A stretch of 64,000 bases of DNA, from contig NZ_NIOF01000010.1 of assembly GCF_002205645.1 (NCBI RefSeq), positions 1 through 64,000 of the forward strand, written 5' to 3'. The notes beneath the pieces are model-generated. The model made no database searches, was not told the origin of the DNA, and saw only the letters and a list, made by a program, of their open reading frames with translations. This DNA comes from Roseateles aquatilis (lineage in GTDB: Bacteria > Pseudomonadota > Gammaproteobacteria > Burkholderiales > Burkholderiaceae_C). The position numbers and the translations under genes are program-made. Shown one piece after another: positions 16,787-25,046 of the stretch (position 1 is its first letter; each line of letters starts with the position of its first letter).

Positions 16787-17860
16787 CTATCCGAATTGAC
16801 GCCGATACCTCGACGGCGCCGGCAGCCCCATCCGTCGGAAGTGCCGCCGCATCGATTCCGGCGAGCCCAACCCGGCAAGGTCGGCGATGGCCTCGATATC
16901 CAGCGCCGCCCGTGTTTCCAGCAACTCCTTCGCGATGCCGACGCGCTCGCGCGTCAGCCATTCGAGCGGCGCCAGGCCGGTGCTGTCCTTGAAGCGGCGC
17001 TGCAGCGTGCGCGCGCTCATCGCGATGCGGCGGGCCATGGACTCGACGGTGTGCGCCTCGCGCGGATGCGCGCGCAGCCAATCCTGCAACACGGCGATGG
17101 GGCTGGCCTCGTCCGACGGCATCGGCCTGGGCACGAACTGCGCCTGACCGCCCTCGCGATGCGGCGACATCACCAGCCGCTGCGCCACCGCGTTGGCCAC
17201 GCGCGGTCCGTGATCGCGGCGGACCAGGTGCATCAGCATGTCCAACCCGGCGGCCGACCCGGCGGAGGTGACGAGTCGGCCCTCGTCGACATAGAGCGCC
17301 GACGGGTCGACATCGATCCTGGGGAACTCGCGCGCGAGCCGCTCGGCATAACGCCAGTGCGTCGTCGCGCGGCGACCGTCGAGCAACCCCGCATGCGCCA
17401 GCACGAACACGCCGGAGCAGATCGTGCACAGCCGGGCACCCCGGGCGTGGGCGGATCGCACGGCCCGCAGCAGCGCCTCGGGCGGGCGCTCGGCGGCATC
17501 GCGCCAGCCGGGGATGACGACGGTGTCCGCGCGCCGCAGCGTCGCCAGGCCGTGCGGCGCCTCGATGCGCACGCCACCGGTGCCGCGCAGCGGACCGGGT
17601 TCGACGGCGCACACCGCATGGCGGTACCAGGCGATGCCGAGCTCCGGCCGCTCCAGCGCGAAGAGCTCGACGGCGCAGCCGAACTCGAACATGCACAGCC
17701 GGTCGTAGGCGAGGATCGCGACGAGGTGCGGCGTGCCGGGAGAGGGCGCCGACGCGGGCGGGCGCCGCGACGCACGCGCAGCGCGCGGAGGCGCCGAGGC
17801 GGCAGAAGCCGCGGAAGCCGGGGTCGCTGACGTTGGCGCGGCTTGAGGTCGGCGTGGCAT
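16787..17860 (-). CDS. ftrA: GlxA/FtrA-type AraC-family regulator with DJ-1/PfpI domain
   Basis: This 357-residue regulator has a DJ-1/PfpI-like amidase domain (about residues 44-215) with the nucleophile-elbow-like ARLCTICSGVFVLAHAG, and a C-terminal AraC helix-turn-helix pair (about 255-350) with MSARTLQRRFKDSTG and LAGLGSPESMRRHFRRMG. The first 40 residues are low-complexity Ala/Pro/Arg. FtrA proteins are transcriptional activators whose ligand is generally unknown. It is divergent from a rhodanese gene across 107 bases, so it probably controls that gene. The symbol is a family-level assignment. Confidence 0.82.
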   Translation of the reverse strand: MPRRPQAAPTSATPASAASAASAPPRAARASRRPPASAPSPGTPHLVAILAYDRLCMFEFGCAVELFALERPELGIAWYRHAVCAVEPGPLRGTGGVRIEAPHGLATLRRADTVVIPGWRDAAERPPEALLRAVRSAHARGARLCTICSGVFVLAHAGLLDGRRATTHWRYAERLAREFPRIDVDPSALYVDEGRLVTSAGSAAGLDMLMHLVRRDHGPRVANAVAQRLVMSPHREGGQAQFVPRPMPSDEASPIAVLQDWLRAHPREAHTVESMARRIAMSARTLQRRFKDSTGLAPLEWLTRERVGIAKELLETRAALDIEAIADLAGLGSPESMRRHFRRMGLPAPSRYRRQFG

Positions 17861-17967
17861 GGCGTGATGTTACCGGTCGGCGTCATTCCAGCCACTCGCC
17901 GACGACGCGCCGTGTCGCGACACTGGCGCCATCGATACAGCGTTCATGCCGAACGAAAGGACCGCCG

Positions 17968-18393
17968 ATGGCCTCGCATGTCTCCACCGTTCCCGCCGCG
18001 CCCAGCGCCGCGGCGCTCGCCCACTTCGAGGGCGCCTTCGCCTTCGAGACCGACTGCTGGGATGTCCACGACGCCTTCTCGCGCGGACAGCCGGACTTCG
18101 TGCTGCTCGACGTGCGCAGCCACGAGCTGTACGCGCGCGGCCACGTGCCCGGCGCGTCGAGCCTGCCGCACGCCAAGATCACCGCGGGCAAGATGGCCGC
18201 GTACCCGATGGACACGCTGTTCGTCGTCTACTGCGCCGGGCCGCACTGCAACGGCGCGCATCGCGGGGCGGCACGGCTCGCGCGGCTGGGCCGGCCGGTG
18301 AAGCTGATGATCGGCGGGCTGACCGGGTGGGTGGACGAGGGGTTCGAGGTGGCGGTGGCTCAGCCGGCCGCGGCCGTCACTTCACCGGAATGA
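17968..18393 (+). CDS. Rhodanese-like domain protein
   Basis: This 141-residue single rhodanese domain contains [20 protein letters not shown], which is the typical substrate-proximal region. The active-site loop is [17 protein letters not shown], with two cysteines where most rhodaneses have one. It probably transfers sulfane sulfur or senses thiol reagents. ATG 17968 was chosen; a longer frame starting at 17833 would overlap the divergent regulator. The 3' end overlaps the convergent creA gene by 17 bases. Confidence 0.88.
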   Translation: MASHVSTVPAAPSAAALAHFEGAFAFETDCWDVHDAFSRGQPDFVLLDVRSHELYARGHVPGASSLPHAKITAGKMAAYPMDTLFVVYCAGPHCNGAHRGAARLARLGRPVKLMIGGLTGWVDEGFEVAVAQPAAAVTSPE

Positions 18394-18895
18394 CCGTCGC
18401 CCGATCGACCGGCACCGCTGTCACGCTGTTCTGCGGCGATCCTTCGATGACGCGGTCGCTGTAGGTCAGGTAGACCAGCGTGTTGCGCTTGGCGTCGACC
18501 ATGCGCACGACGCGCAGCCGCTTGAAGACCAGCGAGGCGCGCTCGGAGAAGACCTCCTCCTGCCGGGGCAGCGGCTTCGGGAAGCTGATGGGGCCGACGG
18601 CGCGGCAGGCGATCGACGCCTCGGACTTGTCCTCCGCCAGGCCCAGTCCGCCCTTGATGCCGCCGGTCTTGGCGCGCGACACGTAGCAGGTCACGCCGTT
18701 GACGGCGGGATCGTCGTAGGCGTCGACGACGATCTTGTGGTTCGGGCCGATGAACTTGAACACCGTGCTCACGTCGCCGATTTCCTCGGCGCTGGCGGCC
18801 ATGCCGGCCGAGGCGGCCAGCGCCAGCGCGGCGGCGGTGGACAGGATCGCCGCGCGGCTGACACGGCGAAGGCGGAGAAGACGAGGGCTGCGCAT
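18377..18895 (-). CDS. creA: CreA family protein, secreted
   Basis: This 172-residue protein has an N-terminal signal peptide (Arg-rich n-region, hydrophobic core, cleavage near ASAEE). The CreA domain follows with [18 protein letters not shown], the conserved [20 protein letters not shown] and a late [15 protein letters not shown]. CreA is a widespread periplasmic protein of unknown biochemical role. ATG 18895 follows AAGGAG with good spacing; an upstream extension to 18940 lacks support. Confidence 0.9.
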   Translation of the reverse strand: MRSPRLLRLRRVSRAAILSTAAALALAASAGMAASAEEIGDVSTVFKFIGPNHKIVVDAYDDPAVNGVTCYVSRAKTGGIKGGLGLAEDKSEASIACRAVGPISFPKPLPRQEEVFSERASLVFKRLRVVRMVDAKRNTLVYLTYSDRVIEGSPQNSVTAVPVDRATVIPVK

Positions 18896-19015
18896 GCTGA
18901 GGACTCCTTGGGTCCGTCGTTGTAGCACGCGCGCCGTCAACGAATCGCGAAGGATTTCAACGGTCCCGCGAGCGCCGCGGCGGCCATCGCCGTGATCACT
19001 CGCGATCCTCCGCGA

Positions 19016-19363
19016 TCACGCGTGGTGGCGCTCCCGGCTGTCTGCCGGCGCCTGCTCGCGCGCCGTCATGCCGTAGTCGCGCAGCACGGCGGCGACACGC
19101 AGCCGATAGTCGGCGAAGACGCCGGCGCGGCCCTCGGCCTGTGCTTCGCGATGCGTCTCCAGGCGGCGCCAGGCGCGCACCGCTGCCTCGTCCCGCCAGA
19201 ACGACAGCGACAGCAGCTTGGTCGGGTCGGTCAGGCTCTGGAAGCGCTCGATGCTGAGGAAGCCGTCGATCTCCTGCAGCAGCGGCTTGAGTTCCGCGGC
19301 CAGTTCCAGATAACGATCGCGCCCGTCGGCGCTGGGCGTGACTTCGAAGATGACGGCGATCAT
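19016..19363 (-). CDS. Antibiotic biosynthesis monooxygenase (ABM) domain protein
   Basis: This 115-residue protein has the ABM fold pattern: IAVIFEVTPSADGRDRYLEL, the central IDGFLSIERFQSL and LLSLSFWRDEAAVRAWR. These small dimeric proteins are cofactor-free monooxygenases or haem-degrading-type enzymes. Its ATG overlaps the stop of the P450-like gene by four bases (ATGA) and has its own AGGAG, so the two are translationally coupled. It probably works with the P450-like protein on the same small molecule. Confidence 0.85.
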   Translation of the reverse strand: MIAVIFEVTPSADGRDRYLELAAELKPLLQEIDGFLSIERFQSLTDPTKLLSLSFWRDEAAVRAWRRLETHREAQAEGRAGVFADYRLRVAAVLRDYGMTAREQAPADSRERHHA

Positions 19364-20337
19364 GGCTGGGTCTCCTGGTCGATGACGCGGGCCGGATGGA
19401 ACCGCGGGATGTCCATGTTGGGCAGCGACAGCGGCGTGTCCACGTCCGGCAGCCGCAGGCCGGGTTGCTGGGCGAGCCAGCCCAGCGCCGCGTGCAGGGT
19501 GGCGAGGGTCAGGCCTTGCCCGGGGCAGCGGTGCGCGCCGTCGCCGAACGGGTGATCGGTGCCCGCCAACGGCACCACGACCGGCGCGCCGACCGGCTCG
19601 CGCCGATCGAAGCGCCGCGTGTCGCGGACCGCCCCACCGTCGCGGGCGATGTGCCACAGCGCCTCGCGTGTCGGCGCGCCGCCGCCGGTTTTCATCGCCA
19701 GCAGCGCGTGGCCGAGCAGCGAAGCGCCGGCCTCATGGCTCTGCCAGATCAGCGCCAGCCGGTTGGCCGCGAAGGTGGCGCGGTCGGACCAGCGCGCCGG
19801 TGGTGCGTGGCGCAGCAGCGTCCATTGCAGCGGCGCGTCCGGCGAGCGCCGTTCAGCCTCGTCGAGGGCCTGCAGCAGGTGCTCGACCGCCGTGCCGGCC
19901 GCCCGCACCGCATCGCCGTCCGCCGCGGCGCTCAGCCCACCCGCCATCGTGCGCAGGGCCGCATGCAGCCGCTGCTGCGCGGCGAGGTCGTCGATCGGCA
20001 GGCCGAGCAGGCTGGCGACGGTCGCCGCCGGCACCGCCCAGCTCCAGTGCGGCCAGTCGCCTGCCCACGCGATGGCGGCTTGCCGGCGCGCGTGCGAGCG
20101 GATGTCGTCGTCGGAAAGCGCCTGCAGCGCACGCGTGAGGAAGCACTTCTCGGCCGCGTGGGCGTCGTCGTCGCGCTGCCTCAGCCAGCGCGCGAAGACG
20201 TCGGCCAGGGCGCCGCCATGCGCGCGAAGCGGGGCCGGAAGCGGCTCGCCGGGCGGGCGCATCCGCAAGTCCGGATCCTGCAGCGGGGAAAGGGCGGGCG
20301 GCGCGGCGGCGGCGCCTTGGAACGGGCAGGCAGTCAT
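19360..20337 (-). CDS. Compact cytochrome P450-like protein
   Basis: This 325-residue protein carries a clear P450 haem-binding loop, FGDGAHRCPGQGL, with the Cys ligand near residue 276. It is about 75 residues shorter than typical bacterial P450s. The I-helix signature (AGxxT) reads HEAGAS, and no canonical ExxR is visible in the K-helix region (EALWHIAR). Only about 40 residues separate that region from the haem loop, so the meander seems deleted. Activity is uncertain. It is coupled to the ABM gene downstream and divergent from an ArsR-type regulator. Confidence 0.75.
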   Translation of the reverse strand: MTACPFQGAAAAPPALSPLQDPDLRMRPPGEPLPAPLRAHGGALADVFARWLRQRDDDAHAAEKCFLTRALQALSDDDIRSHARRQAAIAWAGDWPHWSWAVPAATVASLLGLPIDDLAAQQRLHAALRTMAGGLSAAADGDAVRAAGTAVEHLLQALDEAERRSPDAPLQWTLLRHAPPARWSDRATFAANRLALIWQSHEAGASLLGHALLAMKTGGGAPTREALWHIARDGGAVRDTRRFDRREPVGAPVVVPLAGTDHPFGDGAHRCPGQGLTLATLHAALGWLAQQPGLRLPDVDTPLSLPNMDIPRFHPARVIDQETQP

Positions 20338-20414
20338 CGAATGAGCCTCGAATGCGGGTCGATGCGGGAATCTTCGCGGTACGCCGCCAGGAACGCTTCG
20401 CTTAGCATCGAAGC

Positions 20415-21122
20415 ATGATTGACGTTCCGACCGCCGACGAGGCGCTCGCCCACATCGCCGCCAGCATGGCCGAGCCGGTCCGCGCCCGCATGCTGTGCTG
20501 CCTGATGGACGGGCACGCGCGCACGGCCACGGAGCTGGCCGCCGTCGGCGACGTGGCCGCGTCGACCGCCAGCGCGCACCTGGCCAAGCTGCTGGCGCAG
20601 GGGCTGGTCGCGTGCATGGCGCAGGGCAAGCACCGCTATTACCGGCTGGCCGGCGCCGAGGTGGGCCAGGCGCTGGAGGCGATGCTGGTGCTGGCCGGGC
20701 AGCCGAAGCCGCGCTTCGAGCCGAGCACGCCGCCGGCGCTGCGCCAGGCGCGCCGCTGCTACGACCATCTGGCCGGCCATTGGGGCGTGCGGCTGCATGA
20801 TCACGCGCTGCGGCGGGCCTGGATACTTCCGGACGACGACGAGCCGCGCGGCTACCGCTTGAGCGACGCGGGCGCGGACGCGCTGCGGGAGCTCGGCGTG
20901 GACGTGGCGGCCGCCACCGCCGCGCGACGTCGCCGGCTGGCCTGCGCCTGCATGGACTGGAGCGAGCGCCGCCCGCACCTGGGCGGCGCGATCGGCGCGG
21001 CCTGGCTGCAGGCGATGCTGGCGCAGGGCTGGCTGGACCCCGACCTGGACAGCCGCGCGCTGCGCGTCACGCGGCGCGGACAGACCCGACTCGAACGATT
21101 GCTGGAGGACACGACGACATGA
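20415..21122 (+). CDS. ArsR-family winged-helix regulator
   Basis: This 235-residue protein has an N-terminal ArsR-type winged helix (about residues 8-95) with EPVRARMLCCLMDGHARTAT, the recognition helix STASAHLAKLL and the wing GKHRYYRLAG. The C-terminal half is a long Arg- and Trp-containing domain seen in the longer ArsR regulators without obvious metal sites. It is divergent from the P450/ABM operon across 77 bases, so it likely represses that operon. Its stop overlaps the next gene by four bases (ATGA). Confidence 0.85.
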   Translation: MIDVPTADEALAHIAASMAEPVRARMLCCLMDGHARTATELAAVGDVAASTASAHLAKLLAQGLVACMAQGKHRYYRLAGAEVGQALEAMLVLAGQPKPRFEPSTPPALRQARRCYDHLAGHWGVRLHDHALRRAWILPDDDEPRGYRLSDAGADALRELGVDVAAATAARRRRLACACMDWSERRPHLGGAIGAAWLQAMLAQGWLDPDLDSRALRVTRRGQTRLERLLEDTTT

Positions 21123-21916
21123 GCACTGCGATCCGCGTGGGCATCGGTGGCTGGAACTTCGAGCCATGGCGCGAAACCTTCTATCCGAAGGGCTGGCCCG
21201 CCGCCCGGGAGCTGGAATACGCCAGCCGCCAATTGACCGCCATCGAGGTCAACGGCACCTACTACAGCACGATGAAGCCGGCCACCTTCGCCAAGTGGCG
21301 CGACACGGCGCCGGAGGGCTTCGTGTTCTCGCTGAAGGCCAACCGCTTCGCCACCAACCGGCGCGTGCTGGCCGAGGCCGGCGACTCGGTGCGGCTGTTC
21401 CTGCACAGCGGCGTCTCGGAGCTCGGGCCCAAGCTGGGGCCCATCGTCTGGCAGTTCGCGCCGACCAAGCGCTTCGATCCCGCCGACTTCGGCGCGTTCC
21501 TGAAGCTGCTGCCGTCGCAACTGGACGGCGTGCCGATGCGGCATGCGCTCGACGTGCGGCACGAGAGCTTCCGCGATCCGGCTTTCCTCGCGATGGCGCG
21601 CGATCACGGCGCGGGCGTCGTGTTCACCGAGTCCGACGACTATCCGGCCATTCCCGACCTGACGACCGACTTTGTCTACACCCGCGTGATGCGCACGCGC
21701 TCCGAGCTGGTGACAGGCGTCACCGACGAGGAACTGGACAGCCTCGCCGCCTGCGCCTCGCGGTGGGAGTCGGGCGGTCAGCCGGACCGCCTGCCGCTGG
21801 TCGAGGCGGATCGCGCGCCGGCCCGGCAGCGACGCGACGTCTTCGTCTTCTTCATCAGCGGCGCCAAGGAGCGCGCGCCCGCCGCCGCGATGGCGCTGAT
21901 CGAGCGCCTGGCCTGA
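21119..21916 (+). CDS. DUF72 family protein (TIM-barrel-like)
   Basis: This 265-residue protein begins with RVGIGGWNFEPWRETFYP, includes AIEVNGTYYSTMKPATFAKW and ends with RRDVFVFFISGAKERAPAAA. These are hallmarks of the DUF72/YecE family, a probable TIM-barrel of unknown biochemistry. It overlaps the ArsR-type stop by four bases, so it is translated with the regulator. A link to the P450 system is possible but rests only on position. Confidence 0.88.
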   Translation: MSTAIRVGIGGWNFEPWRETFYPKGWPAARELEYASRQLTAIEVNGTYYSTMKPATFAKWRDTAPEGFVFSLKANRFATNRRVLAEAGDSVRLFLHSGVSELGPKLGPIVWQFAPTKRFDPADFGAFLKLLPSQLDGVPMRHALDVRHESFRDPAFLAMARDHGAGVVFTESDDYPAIPDLTTDFVYTRVMRTRSELVTGVTDEELDSLAACASRWESGGQPDRLPLVEADRAPARQRRDVFVFFISGAKERAPAAAMALIERLA

Positions 21917-21998
21917 GTCCCGAGTCGGCGCCGCGGCCAAGGGGGCACTGTCATGCTTGGGGTGGTCGGCGGGGCGCCGATCACTACACTGTCCCATC

Positions 21999-23216
21999 AT
22001 GCCGGCCTTGATGATTCACATCCCGACGCTGATGCTGGCGCTGCTGAGCGGCTTCGCCATGCTCGGGGTGCAGCTGTGGATGGCGCAGCGCAGCCGCCTG
22101 CGCTATCTGGATCTGGGCGTGTGGACCTGGGGCTCGTGGATCCTGCTGGGCGGCTTCGCGATGCTGTCGGCGCGCCCGGTGCTGCCGGTGTGGCTGTCCG
22201 CGCTGGCCGGCAACGGCCTGATCGCCCTGGGCATCGTGTTCTACAACGAGGCCATCCACCGTCACGTGCTCGACCGCTCGCTGCCACGCTGGATGTGGTG
22301 GGGCGCGCCGGCGACGGCCTGGGCGCTGACCGCGTGGATGCTGAGCTGGCCGCTGGCGGCACGCACCAGTGCGATCTCGCTGGTCTTCGCGGCGCTGCTG
22401 TGCCCGGCGATCGTCGTGCTGATGGGCCCGGGCTGGCGCGGCGAGTCGTCGCTGCGCGCGGTGGCCCTGACGCTGCTGGCCGCCGCGGCCAGCTTGCTGC
22501 TGCGCAGCATCCACGCGATCACCAATCCCGAGGAGTACCAGGACCTGATGCAGAGCAGCCTGGGCCAGGGCCTGACCTTCCTGTTCAGCTTCATCAGCCT
22601 GATCGGCGCCGGTTTCGGTTTCGTGCTGGCGAATTTCGAGCGGGTGGCGCGTCGCATGGAGGACATGGCCACCACCGACGGCCTGACCGGTTGCCTCAAC
22701 CGCATGACCGCCGACGCGCTGCTGCGGCATGAGCTCGAGCGCTGCCGCCGCGAGGGCACGCCGCTCGCCTTCGTGCTGCTGGACCTGGACCACTTCAAGG
22801 ACATCAACGACTGCCACGGGCACCACGCCGGCGATGCCGCGCTGCGTGCCTTCGCGGCCGAGGTACGACTGCGGCTGCGCGCGTCGGACGTGGTCGGCCG
22901 CTGGGGCGGCGAGGAGTTCGGCCTGGTCCTGCCGGCCACCGACGAGCCGGGCGCGACGCGGCTCGTGGACCAGATCCGCGAGGCGGTGGCGACGCTGAAG
23001 CTGTGCGACGGCGAGGGGCGGCCCTTCAGCCTGACCGTGTCCGCCGGCATCGCCGTGGCGCAGCGGGGCGCCAGCCTCAACGGCGATCAGATCTTCATGC
23101 GCGCCGATCGTGCGCTGTACCGGGCCAAGGACGGCGGTCGCAACCGCGTGCAGGTGCACGACAGCGCCTGGCCCCGGGAGTCGGACGTCGGCGGCATCGA
23201 GAGCTCCGCGGCCTGA
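21999..23216 (+). CDS. Membrane diguanylate cyclase
   Basis: This 405-residue protein has six or so N-terminal transmembrane segments (residues 5-205) and a GGDEF domain (about 235-395). The domain has DGLTGCLNRMTAD, the metal-site LLDLDHFKDINDCHGHHAGD and an intact active loop GGEEF (WGGEEFGLVLP). It should make c-di-GMP from two GTP. No RxxD inhibitory site is obvious just before the loop. ATG 21999 was chosen over an upstream frame; ATG 22011 is an alternative. Confidence 0.88.
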   Translation: MPALMIHIPTLMLALLSGFAMLGVQLWMAQRSRLRYLDLGVWTWGSWILLGGFAMLSARPVLPVWLSALAGNGLIALGIVFYNEAIHRHVLDRSLPRWMWWGAPATAWALTAWMLSWPLAARTSAISLVFAALLCPAIVVLMGPGWRGESSLRAVALTLLAAAASLLLRSIHAITNPEEYQDLMQSSLGQGLTFLFSFISLIGAGFGFVLANFERVARRMEDMATTDGLTGCLNRMTADALLRHELERCRREGTPLAFVLLDLDHFKDINDCHGHHAGDAALRAFAAEVRLRLRASDVVGRWGGEEFGLVLPATDEPGATRLVDQIREAVATLKLCDGEGRPFSLTVSAGIAVAQRGASLNGDQIFMRADRALYRAKDGGRNRVQVHDSAWPRESDVGGIESSAA

Positions 23217-23240
23217 GCCGGCGAGTCACGCAGACCTTCC

Positions 23241-23846
23241 CTAGCAGTTCTCGTACTTCCAGTTGCGCCGCTTGCCCTCGGCCATCCACTCGACGGACTG
23301 GGCGAGGCGGCGCTCGCGGGTCTCGGGCTTCTTGGCCTCGACGATCCAGTCGATGTACTCGCGCCGCTGTCCCGGCGGAAAGGCCTCGAAGGTCTTGCGC
23401 GCGGCGGCGTTCTTCTTCAGCGCGGCGGCCAGGTCGTCGGGCACCTCGGCCGGCGGCTTGGGCGCGGCGGGTCGGGGGGCGCGCGCCTTGACGCCGTCCT
23501 CGATGAGCTTCATCGCGCGGCGCAGGATGGCGTGCTGCTCCTTCTTCGGCGGCAGGTCCTTCAAGGCGGTGATGCGGCCGAATTGGCCCATCGCGCCTTC
23601 CTTGGCATGGTCGGCGCCGACGGCCGCGTCACCGTGCCAAAAGCCAATCGAGCAATGGGCCTTGAAGGCCGCCATCCCGGTCAGGATCTTGTCGCGGTAG
23701 GTGAAGTTGGGGAAGCCCCACTTGATCGTCTCCACGACGTCGGGGCACTGGGCATGGACGGTGGCGCGCCAGTGGCGCAGCACGTCCTGGGCAAACGGGG
23801 CGGCGCGATCGATGTAGGCGTCGACGCGGGGATCGAGGGTCGGCAT
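23241..23846 (-). CDS. YdeI/OmpD-associated family protein with DUF1801 domain
   Basis: This 201-residue cytosolic protein has an N-terminal DUF1801-like part (VVETIKWGFPNFTYRDKILTG region) and a C-terminal OmdA/YdeI helix region (FEAFPPGQRREYIDWIVEAK, then KPETRERRLAQ). Members are widespread with no firmly known biochemical function. ATG 23846 gives the usual N-terminus TLDPRVDAYI. It is divergent from chaA across 58 bases. Confidence 0.82.
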   Translation of the reverse strand: MPTLDPRVDAYIDRAAPFAQDVLRHWRATVHAQCPDVVETIKWGFPNFTYRDKILTGMAAFKAHCSIGFWHGDAAVGADHAKEGAMGQFGRITALKDLPPKKEQHAILRRAMKLIEDGVKARAPRPAAPKPPAEVPDDLAAALKKNAAARKTFEAFPPGQRREYIDWIVEAKKPETRERRLAQSVEWMAEGKRRNWKYENC

Positions 23847-23904
23847 GGCGCGCAGCGTAGCGATTCGGCGATCGTTTCGCCATCGTGGTCTATGCTCACT
23901 CCCC

Positions 23905-25020
23905 ATGAGCGCCAAGTCTTCCTCCTCGCTTTTCTCCCGCCTGCCGGCGGCCCTTCCGGTCTGGACGCTGCTGTCGCCGATCGCGGCGATCGGCGCGTTG
24001 ATCGCCTTGTCGGATGGCAGCAGTTCGTCCGTGGTGCTGTCGGTGGTCAGCGCCTTGCTGATCGCGGCGGTGCTCGCCGCGGTGCATCACGCCGAGGTCG
24101 TCGCGCACCGCGTGGGCGAGCCGTATGGATCGCTGGTTCTGGCGGTGGCGGTGACCGTCATCGAGGTGGCGCTGATCGTGTCGCTGATGCTGGCCGGCGG
24201 CGAGTCCACCAACGCGCTGGCGCGGGACACGGTGTTCTCCGCGATCATGATCGTGTGCAACGGCGTGTTGGGCCTGTGCATCCTGGTGGGTGGCTGGCGC
24301 CACAAGGTGCTGGCCTTCCGCGTCGAAGGCACCAGCCCCACGCTGGCGGTGCTGGCCGCGCTGTCGGTGTTGACGCTGGTGCTGCCCGCGTTCACGACCA
24401 GTTCGCCGGGGCCGACGTTCTCCCGCTCGCAGCTGCTGTTCGCGGGCGCCGTGTCGCTGGTGCTGTACGGCGCCTTCGTGTTCGTGCAGGCGGTACGGCA
24501 TCGCGACTACTTCCTGCCGGTGACGGGCGTGGACGACCAGGACGCGCACGCCGAGCCGCCGAGCTGGCGCGTTGCGGGCACGAGCGTGGTGCTGCTGCTG
24601 GTGTGCCTGGTGGGCGTGGTGGGGCTGGCCAAGCTGCTGGCGCCGACGATCGAGCGCGGCGTGCATGCGATCGGCGCGCCGCCATCGCTGGTGGGCGTGA
24701 TCGTCGCGATGATGGTGCTGCTGCCGGAGACGGTGGCGGCGGTGCGCGCGGCGCTGCACAACCGGCTTCAGACCAGCCTGAACCTCGCGCTGGGCTCGGG
24801 CCTGGCGAGCATCGGCCTGACGATCCCGACGGTGGCGGTGCTGTCGCCGCTGTTCCCGCACTCGCTGGTGCTGGGCCTGACGCCGCTGAGCATGGTGCTG
24901 CTGTTCCTGACCTTCATCGTCGGCGGCCTGACGCTGGCCGGCGGCCGCGCCACGGTGCTGCAGGGCGCGGTGCACATGGTGGTGTTCGTGGTGTTCCTGT
25001 TCCTGGCGGTGGTGCCTTGA
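23905..25020 (+). CDS. chaA: Calcium/proton antiporter ChaA
   Basis: This 371-residue integral membrane protein of the Ca2+:cation antiporter family exports Ca2+ (and Na+/K+ in E. coli) in exchange for protons. Eleven or so hydrophobic segments are visible. Both alpha-repeat motifs are present: VTVIEVALIVSLML around residue 90 and MMVLLPETVAAVRAAL around residue 270, each with its membrane Glu. The length matches E. coli ChaA (366). ATG 23905 was preferred to a longer upstream frame that would overlap the divergent gene. Confidence 0.9.
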   Translation: MSAKSSSSLFSRLPAALPVWTLLSPIAAIGALIALSDGSSSSVVLSVVSALLIAAVLAAVHHAEVVAHRVGEPYGSLVLAVAVTVIEVALIVSLMLAGGESTNALARDTVFSAIMIVCNGVLGLCILVGGWRHKVLAFRVEGTSPTLAVLAALSVLTLVLPAFTTSSPGPTFSRSQLLFAGAVSLVLYGAFVFVQAVRHRDYFLPVTGVDDQDAHAEPPSWRVAGTSVVLLLVCLVGVVGLAKLLAPTIERGVHAIGAPPSLVGVIVAMMVLLPETVAAVRAALHNRLQTSLNLALGSGLASIGLTIPTVAVLSPLFPHSLVLGLTPLSMVLLFLTFIVGGLTLAGGRATVLQGAVHMVVFVVFLFLAVVP

Positions 25021-25024
25021 CGGC

Positions 25025-25046
25025 TTGAGCGGCGCGGCCGGCTCAA
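25025..25046. terminator. Hairpin between convergent chaA and serine hydrolase genes
   Basis: TTGAGC (25025-25030) pairs with GCTCAA (25041-25046), extended by GGC/GCC with one bulged G. It overlaps the hydrolase stop codon and lacks a T run on either side, so termination is only suggested by position. Confidence 0.3.

Noticed and set aside
18991-19020. Hairpin CGTGATC/GATCACG at the ABM stop codon
   Set aside because: The stem is plausible but the loop is long, the 3' arm overlaps the stop codon, and no T run follows on the minus strand.
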